A stretch of 32,322 bases of DNA from Actinokineospora spheciospongiae (GCF_000564855.1 NZ_AYXG01000179.1:1-32322), one strand, 5' to 3'; numbered from the stretch's first letter, positions 8,009 through 18,200 are shown. Program-made: numbers and translations. Notes: generated by a model from the sequence alone, not told the origin.

Positions 8009-9811
8009 TCAGCGGCCGACCGCGTAGCCCTGCATCCCGCGCGGGTTGGCCGCCGCGCGCAGGCGACCCTCGCGGTTGGCCACCGCTGACAACCGGCCCA
8101 GCGCCCACGGCCCCATGTCGACCAGCTCGTGCCCGCGCCGCGCCAAATGGTCCAGTGTGGACTGTCCAAGGCGGGACTCCGCCTGGGCCTCGTTCGGCGT
8201 GGAGGTCCTGGGGTAGAAGGAACTCGGGAACGCGGTGGAGTGCCAGGCGGGGGCGTCGATCGCGGCTTGGAGGTCGAGGCCGCCGACGGTGTGCGCGAGC
8301 CAGAAGCACAGTTGCCACTGGTCCTGGCTGTCGCCGCCGGGGGTGCCGAAGGCGATCGTCTCCTCGCCGTTCAGGGCCAGGGAGGGCGACAGCGTGGTGC
8401 GCGGGCGCCTGCCCGGCACCAGGGAAGCGGGCAGACCCGGTTCCAGCCAGAACATCTGCGCGCGGCTGCCCAGGCAGAAGCCCAGGCCGGGGATGGTGGG
8501 GGAGGACTGGAGCCAACCGCCGGAGGGGGTGGCGGAGATGGTGTTGCCCCAGCGGTCGGTGACGTCGATGTGCACGGTGTCGCCCCGGGTGGTGCCGGTG
8601 CTGCTCACCGCGGGGTCGGTGGGCCTGCCGGTGGCGACGGTGGGTTCGCCCGTGGTGCCGGGCAGGCGCGGTTCGGTGGCGTCACCGGTGGTGCTGGCCT
8701 GCGGGGTGCTGAGGTAGCGGGGGAGGACGGGGGTGCGGCCGTCGGGGGAACCGGGGCGCAGGTCGGGGGAGGCGGTGTCGGTGATGAGGGTGCGGCGCTC
8801 GGCGGCGTAGGCGGGGGAGAGCAGCGTCGCGGTGGGCACCTCGGCGGAGTCGCCGTACCAGGCTTCCCGGTCGGCGAAGGCGAGCTTGGCCGCCTCCAGG
8901 GCGAGGTGGACGGTGTCGGCGGTGGGGACGCCGTCGACGTAGGAGAGGTCCGCGCCGTCCAGGAGTCGCAACTGCTGGAGGAGCGAGGGGCCCTGCGACC
9001 AGGGACCGCACTTGGCGATGGTCCAGCCGCCGACGTCGGCGGTGACGGCGTCCTCGAACGACGCCGACCAGCCCGCCATGTCCTCCCCGGTCAGGACGCC
9101 GGCGTGGGCCTCGCCGGAGTCGTCCAGGTGCGGCCTGCGGGCGAACTCGTCGACCGCCTCGGCGATGAAACCCTGCGACCAGGCGCGGCGGGCGGCGTCG
9201 ATCTCCGCCTCCCGGGTGGGGCCGGTGGCCTCGGCCAGCAGGCGCTCCCAGGTGTCGGCCAGGGCCGGGTTGGCGAACCAGTCGCCGGTGGCGCCCAACC
9301 ACTGCTCGCCCGAGGTGGGCCAATGGGTGGTGAACAGGTCGCGGACGGCGTCGATCACGGCGGGGACCCGGGTGGGCAGCGGGAAACCGGAGCGGGCGTA
9401 GCCGATGGCGTACTTGAGCACGTCCGCCAAGCGCTTGGTGCCGTGGTCGCGGAGCAGCAGCAACCACCCGTCCCAGGCGCCGGGGATGGTGGCGGCGAGC
9501 AGGCCGCTGCCGGGGACCAGGTCCAGGCCGAGGCCGGTGTAGTGCTCGGCGGTGGCCCCCGCCGGGGCCACGCCCTGCCCGCACAGGACGCGCGGGGTGC
9601 GGTCGGCGGCGGTGACGAACACCGCCGGGACCTCCCCGCCGGGGCCGTTGAGGTGCGGTTCGACCACCTGGAGCACAAAACCGGCGGCAACGGCGGCGTC
9701 GAAGGCGTTGCCGTCGTCCTCCAGCACCGCCATGCCCGCCGAGGAGGCGAGCCAGTGCGTGGAGGCGACCATGCCGTGGGTGCCCGTCAGTTCGGGTCGC
9801 GTGGTGAACAC
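8009..9811 (-). CDS. Gamma-glutamyltransferase family protein
   Basis: A 600-residue Ntn-hydrolase of the gamma-glutamyltranspeptidase family. These proteins self-cleave before a threonine that becomes the nucleophile of the small subunit. The likely nucleophile is Thr412 in '[18 protein letters not shown]', and '[11 protein letters not shown]' near residues 490-500 matches the conserved small-subunit GTPGG. The N-terminal '[18 protein letters not shown]' and '[11 protein letters not shown]' also match. No signal peptide is visible, unlike classical periplasmic or secreted enzymes, so it may be cytoplasmic; many actinomycete paralogues act on other gamma-glutamyl or amide substrates. The GTG start has no Shine-Dalgarno sequence, but TAATTT ends 6 nt upstream. 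Confidence 0.9.
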   Translation of the reverse strand: MFTTRPELTGTHGMVASTHWLASSAGMAVLEDDGNAFDAAVAAGFVLQVVEPHLNGPGGEVPAVFVTAADRTPRVLCGQGVAPAGATAEHYTGLGLDLVPGSGLLAATIPGAWDGWLLLLRDHGTKRLADVLKYAIGYARSGFPLPTRVPAVIDAVRDLFTTHWPTSGEQWLGATGDWFANPALADTWERLLAEATGPTREAEIDAARRAWSQGFIAEAVDEFARRPHLDDSGEAHAGVLTGEDMAGWSASFEDAVTADVGGWTIAKCGPWSQGPSLLQQLRLLDGADLSYVDGVPTADTVHLALEAAKLAFADREAWYGDSAEVPTATLLSPAYAAERRTLITDTASPDLRPGSPDGRTPVLPRYLSTPQASTTGDATEPRLPGTTGEPTVATGRPTDPAVSSTGTTRGDTVHIDVTDRWGNTISATPSGGWLQSSPTIPGLGFCLGSRAQMFWLEPGLPASLVPGRRPRTTLSPSLALNGEETIAFGTPGGDSQDQWQLCFWLAHTVGGLDLQAAIDAPAWHSTAFPSSFYPRTSTPNEAQAESRLGQSTLDHLARRGHELVDMGPWALGRLSAVANREGRLRAAANPRGMQGYAVGR

Positions 9812-9817
9812 CCGGCC

Positions 9818-9823
9818 AAATTA
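9818..9823 (-). promoter_or_regulatory. -10 box, leaderless GGT-family gene
   Basis: On the minus strand TAATTT is followed by 6 nt and the GTG start at 9811. The divergent gene at 9942 has the same arrangement. Confidence 0.5.
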
Positions 9824-9928
9824 CCCCCAACCGGGACCGGCTACCGAGCGTCATTCGAACACTTGTGCACAATGTGGGCAACTCCTGTGGACAACTCGAT
9901 CCCCGGCCGGTCGCCGCAGGTCGTTCGA

Positions 9929-9934
9929 TACAGT
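9929..9934 (+). promoter_or_regulatory. -10 box, leaderless glycan gene
   Basis: TACAGT is followed by 7 nt and the GTG at 9942. This selects that GTG as the start, since the upstream frame overlaps the divergent gene. Confidence 0.5.
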
Positions 9935-9941
9935 CGCGGCC

Positions 9942-11207
9942 GTGCCAGCACCTTCGACGCCGGGAATCGGCGCGGTCGCCATCTGGAGCACCACCGACCT
10001 GCCCGGCTGGGGTGACCAGGTGCTCGGCCGGGTCGTCGAGCAGGCGCTCACCAGCAGGCTCCCCGGGTGGCGGGCCACCCAGTTCGCCCCCCTCGGCTGG
10101 TCGCGCCCCACCCGCGCCGACGGCGGGATCGCCGCCGAACCGCTGGGCACGCCCACCCCCACCCGCATCGCCGACATCACCGCCTCCGCCGACGCCTCCG
10201 TGCTGGCCCCCGCCGCCCCGCTGGGCACCGACCCGTACGACGGCGAGGCGCCGGGCGTGCGGTTCTTCGACACCCCCGGCGTCGGCCACCCCATCGCCTA
10301 CAGCGGCGTCCGGTTCACCCGCTGCGACGGACCCGTCACCGCCGAGGTCATCGCCGTGCGCGACCAGTCCTCCCGCGAGCTGCTGCGCGCCAAGGGCGTT
10401 GACGCCGAGGTCGTGCCACACCCGGCCATCGCCGTCGCCGCGCTGGTCGACCCCGGCACCTTCGCCGAACGGCTGGTGCAGCTACGCACCCTCGGCCTGC
10501 TCCCCGAGGGCGACTACACCCTCGCCACCAGCCCCGGCCTGGCCGCCGACGCCGTCGAGGTGCCGGGGGACTGGGTGCTGGAGGACCGGCTGGCCGCCCT
10601 GGTCGGCGCCCGCTTGGTGCTGACCGCCGACGAACACGCGGCAGCCGTCGCGGCGGGCATCGGCGCCAACTGGTTGCTGGTCACCGATCCCGGCAGCCCG
10701 GACGCCGCCGTGGTCGCCGAATTCGCCCCACCCGCCCGCATCGCCACCACCGGGCAGCGCACCGTCCCCGAGGGCACCCCCACCTGCGACCCGGCCGCCC
10801 ACGACCGCCTCGCCGCCCACTTCGACCACCTCGCCGCCGCCGTCGAAGCCGCCCGCGCGAACCGCGACGGCGAACTGCACCGCAGGCTGTCCGCTCTGGC
10901 CGGGGAGAACGCCGCCGTGCGAACCGCGCACTGGCGGCTGCGGCAGCGGATGCTCGTCGAACGCCGCCGCGTCACCGAGCCCTACGCCACCGCGGTCCGG
11001 GACCTCGCCGACAGCCGCGCCACCGTCGCCGAGCGGGACGCGACGATCACCGCCCAGCAAGCGCACATCGCCGAACTGGAGCGGACCAACGCCGACCTGG
11101 TTGCCCGGCTCGCCGCCGCCGAACGCGAACTGACCGCCTGGCAGGACACCAAACTGGTCCGCTGGAGCGAACCGCTGCGCCGCGCCTACGGGAAGGCGCG
11201 CGGGTGA
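9942..11207 (+). CDS. Polysaccharide pyruvyl transferase-like, C-terminal coiled coil
   Basis: A 421-residue protein. The first 290 residues carry features of the polysaccharide pyruvyl transferase family: a glycine-rich opening '[16 protein letters not shown]' (about 21-36, compare NxGDE-L in the family) and '[15 protein letters not shown]' followed by 'AEVVPHPA'. Those enzymes transfer pyruvate from PEP to sugars of surface polysaccharides. The match is by motif and moderate. From about residue 290 to 400 a long heptad-rich coiled coil follows, ending in '[17 protein letters not shown]', a tail common in multi-domain surface-glycan proteins. Its stop overlaps the start of the next gene by 4 nt, so the two are translated together and may form a complex. 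Confidence 0.6.
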   Translation: MPAPSTPGIGAVAIWSTTDLPGWGDQVLGRVVEQALTSRLPGWRATQFAPLGWSRPTRADGGIAAEPLGTPTPTRIADITASADASVLAPAAPLGTDPYDGEAPGVRFFDTPGVGHPIAYSGVRFTRCDGPVTAEVIAVRDQSSRELLRAKGVDAEVVPHPAIAVAALVDPGTFAERLVQLRTLGLLPEGDYTLATSPGLAADAVEVPGDWVLEDRLAALVGARLVLTADEHAAAVAAGIGANWLLVTDPGSPDAAVVAEFAPPARIATTGQRTVPEGTPTCDPAAHDRLAAHFDHLAAAVEAARANRDGELHRRLSALAGENAAVRTAHWRLRQRMLVERRRVTEPYATAVRDLADSRATVAERDATITAQQAHIAELERTNADLVARLAAAERELTAWQDTKLVRWSEPLRRAYGKARG

Positions 11208-13129
11208 ACACCCCCCGGATCACCTTCGTCCTGGTCACCTACGGCGGCCGGGACCTGGTGCGCACCTGCCTGCGCGCCCTGGCCGACCACACCCCGCAGC
11301 CCTACCGGGTGGTCATCACCGACAGCGCCTCCCCCGACGGCACCGGCGAGTGGCTGACGGCGAACCTGACCGAGGAAACGGTCCTGCGCCTACCGGAAAA
11401 CCTCGGCTTCGGCGTCGGCGGCAACCTCGGCGTCCGCCACGCCGACACCGAGTTCGTCTGCTTCCTCAACGCCGACATCGAGGTCACCGAAGGCTGGCTG
11501 GCCCCACTCCTGGACTTCCTCGACCGCACCCCCGAAGCAGCAGCGGTGTCCCCCCTGCTGCTCAACGCCGACGGCACCGTGCAGGAAGCGGGCAGCCTCA
11601 TCGGCGGCGACGGCTGGTGCCGGGCCTACGACGAACCACGCGAAACACTGTTCGCCCGCGAGGTCGACTACGCGTCGGCGGCGTGCCTGGTGGTGCGCCG
11701 CAGCGCGTTCCACCAGGTCGCGGGCTTCAGCAGCGAGTACGAAATCGCCTACTTCGAAGACGTGGACCTGGCACTGCTGCTGCGCCAAGCGGGCCACCAG
11801 ACATGGGTGCTGCCCTCGGTCGCGGTCCACCACGCCCGACACGGCAGCTCCTCGTCGGCCCGCGCCGAAGAGCTGATGCGCCTCAACCACCGGCACTTCC
11901 TCGACCGCTGGGGAACCGAACTGTCCGACCGCCCACCGGTCGTCGGCCTGGACGCCCACCCGCACCGCCGCTGGTCCCTGCGCGACACCAGCGCCCCCTA
12001 CCGGGTCCTCCTGATCGACGACCGGGTGCCGCAGGCCGACCGAGGCCGAGGAGACCCCCGCACCATGGCGGTCGTCGACGCCTGGCGCGCAGGCGACCCG
12101 AGGGCCAGGGTCACCTTCTTCGCCGCCTCCCCGGAACGGGCAGAGGAATACGCCCCCGCCCTGCAAGCCAGGGGCATCGAGGTCGTCTGGGGAGTGACCG
12201 ACGCCGCCGCCTGGTCCCGAGAACACGCGGGCCTGTTCGACGTGGTGTGCGCGTTCCGCCCACACAACTTCACCGCCCTGGGCAAACCGATCGCCGAATA
12301 CCAACCACAGGCAGTGCTGGTCTACGACTCGGAAGCCCTGTTCCACCGCCGCCCCGCACAACACTTCGAAACCGCCCTCGACGCGGCAGAGCGCCGCCGG
12401 TTCGCCATCGAGGGCGTGCGCCTGCGCAAGGAGGAGGTCGAAGCCTTCACCTGGGCCGACGTCGCCGTCTGCGTCAGCGAGGAAGAGGCCCAGTGGGCCC
12501 GCCGAATCGCCCCGGAAACGCTGGTCCACGTCGCCTGCTACCCGGCCAAGGTCCCCGAAACCGTCCCCGGCCTGGAGGGCCGCCACGGCATCGTGTTCTT
12601 CGGCGGCTTCGACGGCCAACCCCGCACCCCCAACGAGTTCGCCGTCCTCGAACTCGCCGACGAGGTGCTGCCCCCACTGCGCGAACGGCACCCGGACCTG
12701 CGCCTGAGAGTCGTCGGCGCCGACCCGTCCCCCGCGGTCCTGGCCCTGGAAGGCCCGGCGATCACCGTCGTAGGCAAGGTCCCCGACCCGGCCCCCGTCC
12801 TCAGCACGGCCCTCCTGCACGTGGTCCCCATGCGCTACGGCGCAGGCGTGAAGATCAAGTTCGTCGACTCCATGGCCGCAGGCCTCCCCTTCGTCACCAC
12901 CCCAGTCGGCGGCGAGGGCCTGCACCTCGGCTGGACAGCCCGCCACCTGATCGGCAGCTCCCCAGCCGAACTCGTCGACCTCTGCGACCGCCTGCTCACC
13001 GACAAACCACTGTGGACGGACGTGCAGCAGGCCATGCTCGACATCTGCCGCGAACACTTCTCCACCACCCACTTCGCCAACCAAATGCGCGGAGTCCTGG
13101 TCGACTGCGCCATCGCCCCCACCGGCTGA
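11204..13129 (+). CDS. Bifunctional GT2-GT4 glycosyltransferase
   Basis: A 641-residue fusion of two glycosyltransferases. The N-terminal half (about 5-250) is GT2, inverting, rhamnosyltransferase-like: it opens 'ITFVLVTYGGRDLVRTCL', has the metal-binding 'FLNADIEV', and 'YFEDVDLALLLRQAGH' towards the end of the fold. The C-terminal half (about 265-635) is GT4-like, retaining GT-B: 'HGIVFFGGFDGQPRTPNE' and the nucleotide-sugar site 'YGAGVKIKFVDSMAAGLPFV'. It probably adds two successive sugars to a cell-surface glycan at the cytoplasmic face. The GTG start overlaps the upstream TGA by 4 nt, with GGAAGG 7 nt before it. No membrane helix is seen. Confidence 0.88.
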   Translation: MNTPRITFVLVTYGGRDLVRTCLRALADHTPQPYRVVITDSASPDGTGEWLTANLTEETVLRLPENLGFGVGGNLGVRHADTEFVCFLNADIEVTEGWLAPLLDFLDRTPEAAAVSPLLLNADGTVQEAGSLIGGDGWCRAYDEPRETLFAREVDYASAACLVVRRSAFHQVAGFSSEYEIAYFEDVDLALLLRQAGHQTWVLPSVAVHHARHGSSSSARAEELMRLNHRHFLDRWGTELSDRPPVVGLDAHPHRRWSLRDTSAPYRVLLIDDRVPQADRGRGDPRTMAVVDAWRAGDPRARVTFFAASPERAEEYAPALQARGIEVVWGVTDAAAWSREHAGLFDVVCAFRPHNFTALGKPIAEYQPQAVLVYDSEALFHRRPAQHFETALDAAERRRFAIEGVRLRKEEVEAFTWADVAVCVSEEEAQWARRIAPETLVHVACYPAKVPETVPGLEGRHGIVFFGGFDGQPRTPNEFAVLELADEVLPPLRERHPDLRLRVVGADPSPAVLALEGPAITVVGKVPDPAPVLSTALLHVVPMRYGAGVKIKFVDSMAAGLPFVTTPVGGEGLHLGWTARHLIGSSPAELVDLCDRLLTDKPLWTDVQQAMLDICREHFSTTHFANQMRGVLVDCAIAPTG

Positions 13130-13186
13130 CCCCCACCACCGGGCGCAACCGCGTCCGGCCCCGTCTTCCGCGTCGCCCCATCGAGG

Positions 13187-13420
13187 GTGGAGAACAAGCA
13201 CGGCGACCGATACCCGGCGGCGTTGCCCTACTGCGACGACCTCCCGCCACGGGTGCGCCGGGGCACCGGCAACGTCGCCATCGTGGGGCGCGTGGAGATC
13301 GACGGCCGCGACTTCGGCACGCTCAGTGCCCACCGGTCGGACGGGTGGGCGCAGGACGCGGCACAGCGAGCTGTGGGAAACCCGTTCGAGCGGGAGTACG
13401 AAGGAAAGGCGCCGCTGTGA
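13187..13420 (+). pseudogene. Remnant of polymorphic-toxin C-terminus, deaminase-like
   Basis: A 77-residue frame from GTG with no good ribosome-binding site (GAGG touches the start). It stops in TGA that overlaps the immunity gene's GTG. The segment 'LPPRVRRGTG...EIDGRDFGTLSAH' followed by 'DGWAQDAAQ' recalls the first strands of SCP1.201/DddA-like deaminase toxin domains, which in actinomycetes often read LPPPV-RGxG...DGxxxxxxSG. The catalytic HxE and CxxC parts of such domains are absent. It therefore looks like the truncated end of a secreted polymorphic toxin whose body and active site have been lost. The toxin identity is inference; the coupling to Imm1 is seen directly. It could instead be a small intact protein. 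Confidence 0.4.
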
Positions 13421-13866
13421 TCGAACCCGTGCTCCACACCGAGTACCTCGACCGCGAAACGATGCCGCCCGGGGTCGACCTGGTCGCGGAGGTGCGCGCG
13501 CTCAACGACGCCGGGGTGGAGATCCCGTGGTGCTGGAAGCTCTCACGAGAACCGGTGGAAGCGGACAACCAGGACCACGTGACGCTCACCTTCGGGGTCA
13601 ACAACGACGTCGGTGTGGTGAAGTGGACCCGGGGCGCGACCAGCCACGTCCCCACGACCGGAACCAACACCGAGTGGCTGACCTACTACCTGGCCGGATT
13701 CCACGACTTCGCGATACCCCCGCACGCCGAGGTCCCCGTGGAGACGGTTTACGCCGCCGTGACGGAGTTCCTGGCCACCTGGCAACCTCCGACGTGCATG
13801 CAGTGGCAGGAAGCCGCATCGGTGCTGTCCCCGATTCGCCTGATGCGGACAGCCTCAAGCGCGTAG
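13417..13866 (+). CDS. Imm1 family immunity protein
   Basis: A 149-residue protein matching the Imm1 family of polymorphic-toxin immunity proteins. It has a beta-rich core with 'DVGVVKWT', 'GTNTEWLTYYLAGF', 'PPHAEVPVETVYAAVTEFL' and the closing 'PTCMQWQ'. Imm1 proteins bind and neutralise a cognate toxin, often a nucleic-acid deaminase, in the cytoplasm of the producer. The GTG start overlaps the toxin remnant's TGA, with GGAAAGG 9 nt upstream. With the toxin apparently broken, this may be an orphan immunity gene that protects against kin carrying the intact toxin. Confidence 0.8.
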   Translation: MIEPVLHTEYLDRETMPPGVDLVAEVRALNDAGVEIPWCWKLSREPVEADNQDHVTLTFGVNNDVGVVKWTRGATSHVPTTGTNTEWLTYYLAGFHDFAIPPHAEVPVETVYAAVTEFLATWQPPTCMQWQEAASVLSPIRLMRTASSA

Positions 13867-14013
13867 CTCCCGCTCGGTGGACTCCACGTACCGCAGACCC
13901 CAGTGCGCCACCGGTTGCCCCTGCGCCCCCCCTTCGACGGACAGCCCGTCGCGGTCGAGCACAAACAGCAGATCCGCCCGCCGGTCGTGAAGTTCGGCAT
14001 ACCGCTCGATCAC
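13855..14013 (-). pseudogene. Fragment of unknown gene, 52 residues
   Basis: On the minus strand an open frame reads 'VIERYAELHDRRADLLFVL', then 'DRDGLSVEGGAQGQPVAHW', and stops at 13855, overlapping the end of the Imm1 gene by 12 nt. Residue composition and codon choice look like real protein (helix, then a beta-like hydrophobic strand). An in-frame stop lies four codons upstream of the GTG, and the reading frame seems to continue in another phase ('EVSRERIA'). It is probably the C-terminus of a frameshifted gene. The family is not recognised. Confidence 0.35.
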
Positions 14014-14522
14014 CAGGCGATCCGTTCACGGGATACCTCCGTTCGAGTTCGGTGCCTTGTATCGAATGGAGCACCCCCGAGCGTGCTCCAGCAGAAGAAT
14101 CGCCGTGCCTTCCCAGACGCGTAGTCACCAACGACGCGCATCCGGGTGGTTCACTCGGGTGGCCCACATCTGTTGATGACAGACTCGGTGCCGAAGGTGC
14201 AGGCTGTATCCATGAACGAGATGCGGGCAGTTCTCCGCTGTACCTGATCAGCGATTTACAGAACCGTAGTCCACGGTGATGCGAGTCGCAGGACCGAAAT
14301 TGGGTATTGTCGACCGCCAACCCTGTTGTCTAGAGATGATCAAGCGGCACGTAAGGTTGCGAACGCGTCACCGGAATGCGGTTATCACCCCTGTTTTCAG
14401 TCGGGTTACCCATCAATCATCCGACCGCGCCCTATCGCCCCGGAGGGCGAAGAAAGCACCTGGCCTCGCATGGAAAGTTCACCAATCATCGCTGGTCCGA
14501 TGGCTTGGAGGGGCCGCTCCAA
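14014..14522. other. Gene-poor, lower-GC interval
   Basis: No intact gene is supported here. GC is visibly lower than in the flanks, especially after about 14200, with short frames in all phases and no ribosome-binding sites that fit them. It looks like decayed or imported DNA between the Imm1 gene and the IS630 remnant. Confidence 0.5.
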
Positions 14523-14804
14523 ATGGATATCAGCCGCATTCTTATAATTATTCCTTGGGTTCCGGTAAGCGGAATCTTGGCAGTTCTTGCAATCGTGTGG
14601 ATGGTTCGCACGGCGCGACACGACATGACTGTCCGTTGGCGTTGGTTCGGACTGCACGTAACCCGCGATCGGACCAATAGGGTCTCGAACGAAATGCAGA
14701 CCGATCGCGCAATCCGAACTACTATCACTTCGCCTTCTCAGTCTGAACCAGCGGGCAAACCGCCTACTCGGACGCGGCGGCGGCGCTCCAAGCGGACCGG
14801 GTGA
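14523..14804 (+). CDS. Small single-pass membrane protein
   Basis: A 93-residue frame starting at ATG. GGAGG lies about 12 nt upstream, a little far. The N-terminus holds one strong hydrophobic segment (about residues 5-27: ILIIIPWVPVSGILAVLAIV). It is followed by a basic, Trp-rich juxtamembrane part (TVRWRWFGLHVTRDR) and a disordered, arginine-rich tail. By the positive-inside rule the tail would be cytoplasmic. It sits in low-GC accessory DNA beside an immunity gene and an IS remnant. The last 14 codons overlap an antisense protein fragment, so the true C-terminus may be altered by rearrangement. The family is not recognised. Confidence 0.45.
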   Translation: MDISRILIIIPWVPVSGILAVLAIVWMVRTARHDMTVRWRWFGLHVTRDRTNRVSNEMQTDRAIRTTITSPSQSEPAGKPPTRTRRRRSKRTG

Positions 14805-14905
14805 CGGTGCGCGTCTCGACCCGATACTCGGGGAACGCGGCACGGTCGCGCGCGACCTCGTCGCGGTACCGGCGGATCACGGCGTCCGCGTGGTCCCCAG
14901 TGTGG
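14764..14905 (-). pseudogene. C-terminal fragment of unknown gene at IS junction
   Basis: On the minus strand, in a different phase from the transposase remnant and directly after it, the sequence reads 'GDHADAVIRRYRDEVARDR', then 'AAFPEYRVETRTVTRSAW', and stops at TAG (14764). The amphipathic, Arg/Glu-rich helix followed by beta-like 'YRVETRTV' looks like genuine coding sequence. No start is credible apart from a GTG (VIRRYRD). It is best read as a gene end left when the insertion sequence was inserted and deleted. Confidence 0.4.
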
Positions 14906-15206
14906 TCACCACGATCTGCTCGACCTGATCATCGGAGATCGTGCGCGGCCGACCCGGACGGGGCTCGTCCGACAGCCCGCCCAGTCGATCACGCAGGAAC
15001 CGCGCACGCCAGGTGCCCACCGTGTGACGACTGAGGTCCAACCGTTGCGCCACAACGGTGTTCGACTCAGCGGACTCGGCACAGGCCAGCACGATCCGCG
15101 CTCGAAGCGCCAGCGCGGTCGTCCGCCGACGCGTCCACCCTTCCAGGACCCGGCGCTCGTCCTCGGGCAATACCAGCGGCACCAATTTCGGATTCGGCAC
15201 CAACAC
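14877..15206 (-). pseudogene. IS630-family transposase, N-terminal remnant
   Basis: The 109-residue frame matches the start of IS630-type transposases. It begins 'LVPLVLPEDERRVLEGWTRR', followed by a helix-turn-helix pair (LRARIVLACAES and 'VVAQRLDLSRHTVGTWRARF') and the linker 'GLSDEPRPGRPRTISDDQVE'. Homology ends near 'VVTTL', then the frame stops. The whole DDE catalytic domain is missing, so this copy cannot transpose. A full-length transposase would be about 350 residues. Confidence 0.8.
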
Positions 15207-15243
15207 AACCTGCAGTTGGCACCGAATTAACGACTCCGGACAC
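14890..15243 (-). mobile_element. Truncated IS630-family element
   Basis: The left end of the element (transposase 5' side) is present: the sequence reading inward from 15243 on the minus strand begins GTGTCCGGAGTCGTTAATTC, a typical actinomycete IS630 terminal sequence. The other end and about two thirds of the transposase gene are missing beyond about 14890. IS630 elements insert at TA, and a TA sits exactly at the outer edge, within the stop codon of the neighbouring glycosyltransferase. Confidence 0.7.
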
Positions 15244-18200
15244 TAGCTCGGCGGCGTCAGCGGCGGAATCCGCAGCCGGGCCGCCCGCAGCGCCCGCCGC
15301 CGCAGCGCCGCCGCCAACATCCGACGCTCCGCCCCAGCGGTCACCCGCCCACCGTCCCGGCTCGCCTTGGCCACCGTCGGCAGCAGCGCGCGCACCGACT
15401 GGTCCGCCGCGCTCAACCGCCGCAGCACCGCTTTGGTCGCTTCATCCGCCGTGTCCTCGTTGCGCAGCAACAAAACCCGCGCGTACTGCGCGACCCGGCG
15501 CAGTTCGAACTCGGCCACCACCTCCAGCTCAGCAGCCAGCGCGGGGTCGATGTCGGCGCCGTTGGCCAGCTTCACCAGGGCCAGGCCGGACGGCAGGTCC
15601 TTGTCCAGCCGTTCGTCCTGCCTGCCGGTGACGTTGGTGGAGTGCTGGCGGTAGGAGTGCAGGGGGCGGTCGATGAACTCGATTCGGCCGTTGACCAGGG
15701 CGGTCGCGGCGAACCAGTGGTCGTGGAAGGCAGAGGGGGTGCCGGGGGGCATCGGCAGGGCGCGGTTGAACACCAGGTCGGCGCGGATCAGGGCGGAGGC
15801 GCCGGTGACGGTGTTGAGGAGCAGCAACGACTCCAGGTCGTCCTGGTGGTTGACGCGGTTGAGCCAGAACGAGTCGGCGAGGTGGTTGTCGTGTTCGTCG
15901 ATCAGGCGCATGTCGGCGTAGACGAGTTGCACCTCGGGGTCGGTCATGGGGGCGAGCAGTGAGCTGAGCTTGTCCTCGTGCCAGACGTCGTCCTGGTCGC
16001 AGGGGGCGATGGCGTCGGCGTCGGCGGGGGCGAGTTCGGCGGCCCGGCCGAAGTTGGCGTAGAAGCCGACGTTGTCCTCGTTGGCCACCAGGGCGAACCG
16101 CGGGTCGCCCTGGACGAGGGCGCGGACCTCCGCCAGGGTGTCCTCTGTGGACCCGTCATCGCAGAGGACGCAGAACCAGTTGGTGTGCTGCTGGGCTCGG
16201 ATCGAATCCAGTTGGGCGGCGAGGAACTTGATGTCCGGTTCGTACAGCGCCAGGCACACGGCGACCTTCGGGCCGGTGCCGGTCCAGTGGCCGACCAGCC
16301 GTTCCCGGCTGCTGCCCGGGCGCACCGGCAGCGGCGGCAGGTCGCGGTGCAGGACCGTGCCGTCGGTCAGCTCCACCGCCATCGACAGCGGCACCTCGCG
16401 CGCCGCCGCGGTCCGGACGGCCAGCCGCGCGTGCACACCGCTGCCCTCGGGGGCGCGGACCCCCGCCGCGTGCAGTGCCGCCGACACGTCCGGCCTGCTC
16501 AGCCCGTACTCCGCGGTGACCTCCGCGCCGTCGGCGGTGAACCGCACCGCGCGCACGCCGACCGCGGCGTGCACCACCCACCCGGTCAGCTCGACGACCT
16601 GACCGCGCCCCACCGGCACCGGTTCGGCCGGGACCGGGACGTCGAAGTGCAGGCCGGACTCCCTGGCCCCCGCCGCGGCCCGCCGGTAGCGGGTGGCCAG
16701 GCCCGCGCTCACCACGGGCGACTTGGCGCCGACCCGGCGCAGCACGCCGTCCGACTCCTCCCCGGGGCGGCCCAGCGCCAGGTCGCGCACCCCGCGGGCC
16801 ACGCGGGCGGCGGGCCACAGCGTGCGGTGCGCGCGGCGCACCAGCTTCGAGTTCTCCAACGCCGCCAACCGCAGCGCGGTCCGGGTCAACCGGTCCGACA
16901 GCGACGCCGCGGTGTGCTCGGCCCGCTCCGCCGCGCGGGCGGCCTCGGCGGCGGACTCCCAGGCGGCCCCGGCCTCGGCCACCGCATCGGCGACCTCCTC
17001 GAAGGCCAGCGCCAACCGGTCGTCCATGGTGTCCAGCGCCGAGTTCGCCGACGCCAGCGCGTGCTCGGTCAGCGCGAGCCGGTCGGCCAGCTCGGCCTGC
17101 TCGGCCCGCACCCGCGCCAGGTCCCGCTCGCGGTCCTCGATCACGCCCTGAGCGGCGGCGACGGCCAGGTCCGCCCGGTACCGGCGCTCGCGGTCGGCGC
17201 GCAGCTCGGCCAGGCCGCCGGGGATGCGCCACAGCGGTTCCGGTGGCACCGCGTGCGCGCTCGCGGCCAGTTCCTCGGCGATGCCCGAGGCGTCCCGGCC
17301 GTAGACGGCCTCCTGCAGGCTCGCCTCGGCGGCGAGGAGTTCGTCCCACCGCCGGTCCCGCGCCCCGGTCAACCCGACCAGGTCGCACAGGCCCGCCAGC
17401 ACCTCGTGCACGGTCCGCGCCGACCGCCACGGGTGCTCGGCGGCGCTGCCGACGATCTCCCTGGCGAACTCCACCAGCGCGCGCAGCAGCACCAGCTCCG
17501 CGTCGACGCCCGCACCGGCCCGCCACTCGTCGTCGACGAGGGTCAGCACACCGTCCGCGCCGACGATCAGGTTGCCGGGGTGGGCGTCGAGCCGGTCCGC
17601 GGGCAGCACCGGCACCCCGGCGCGGCCGGGCAGGAACGGGTGCCTCGGGTGCGCGTCGGTCAGGTCCTCCGCACCCTGGGCGCAGTGCTCGCGCCAGGCC
17701 ACCAGCAGCGTGCGGGCCTGGTCGAGGTCACCGGCGCGCAGCGCGTCGAGCACCAGCGCGTCCATGCCCCGACCGGGGACCAGCGGTTCGGCGGCCACCA
17801 CGCGCTGCCGCAGCCACCCCGCCGCACCGCCCTCGCCGCGCACGGTGCGCAGGGTCAGGTCCCCGTCGAGCCGCCGGGACCGCCGCCACAGCGGCAGCCG
17901 GGGGTTCGCGGGCAGCCACGCCAGACCCGCCTCGACGCCCCGGGCGAGCGCCTCCGCGTCGCGGGCGGCGAAGACCACGTACCCCGGCGCGACCGCCGCA
18001 CCGGAGCCGTTCGCCACCGCCAGCCGGTGCGGGTGCCGGGCGGGCACCAGCGGGTCGACCGCCGCCGCGCTGCCCTGCACCGGGTTGCGCACCAGCTTGT
18101 CGACCAGTTCGGCTGCGTCCGGGCGGTCGAACGCGGACTCGTCGAGCAGCACCCTCGGCAGGACCTCGTCCGGGTAGGCCATCAGCGTGCGCCGCGCGGT

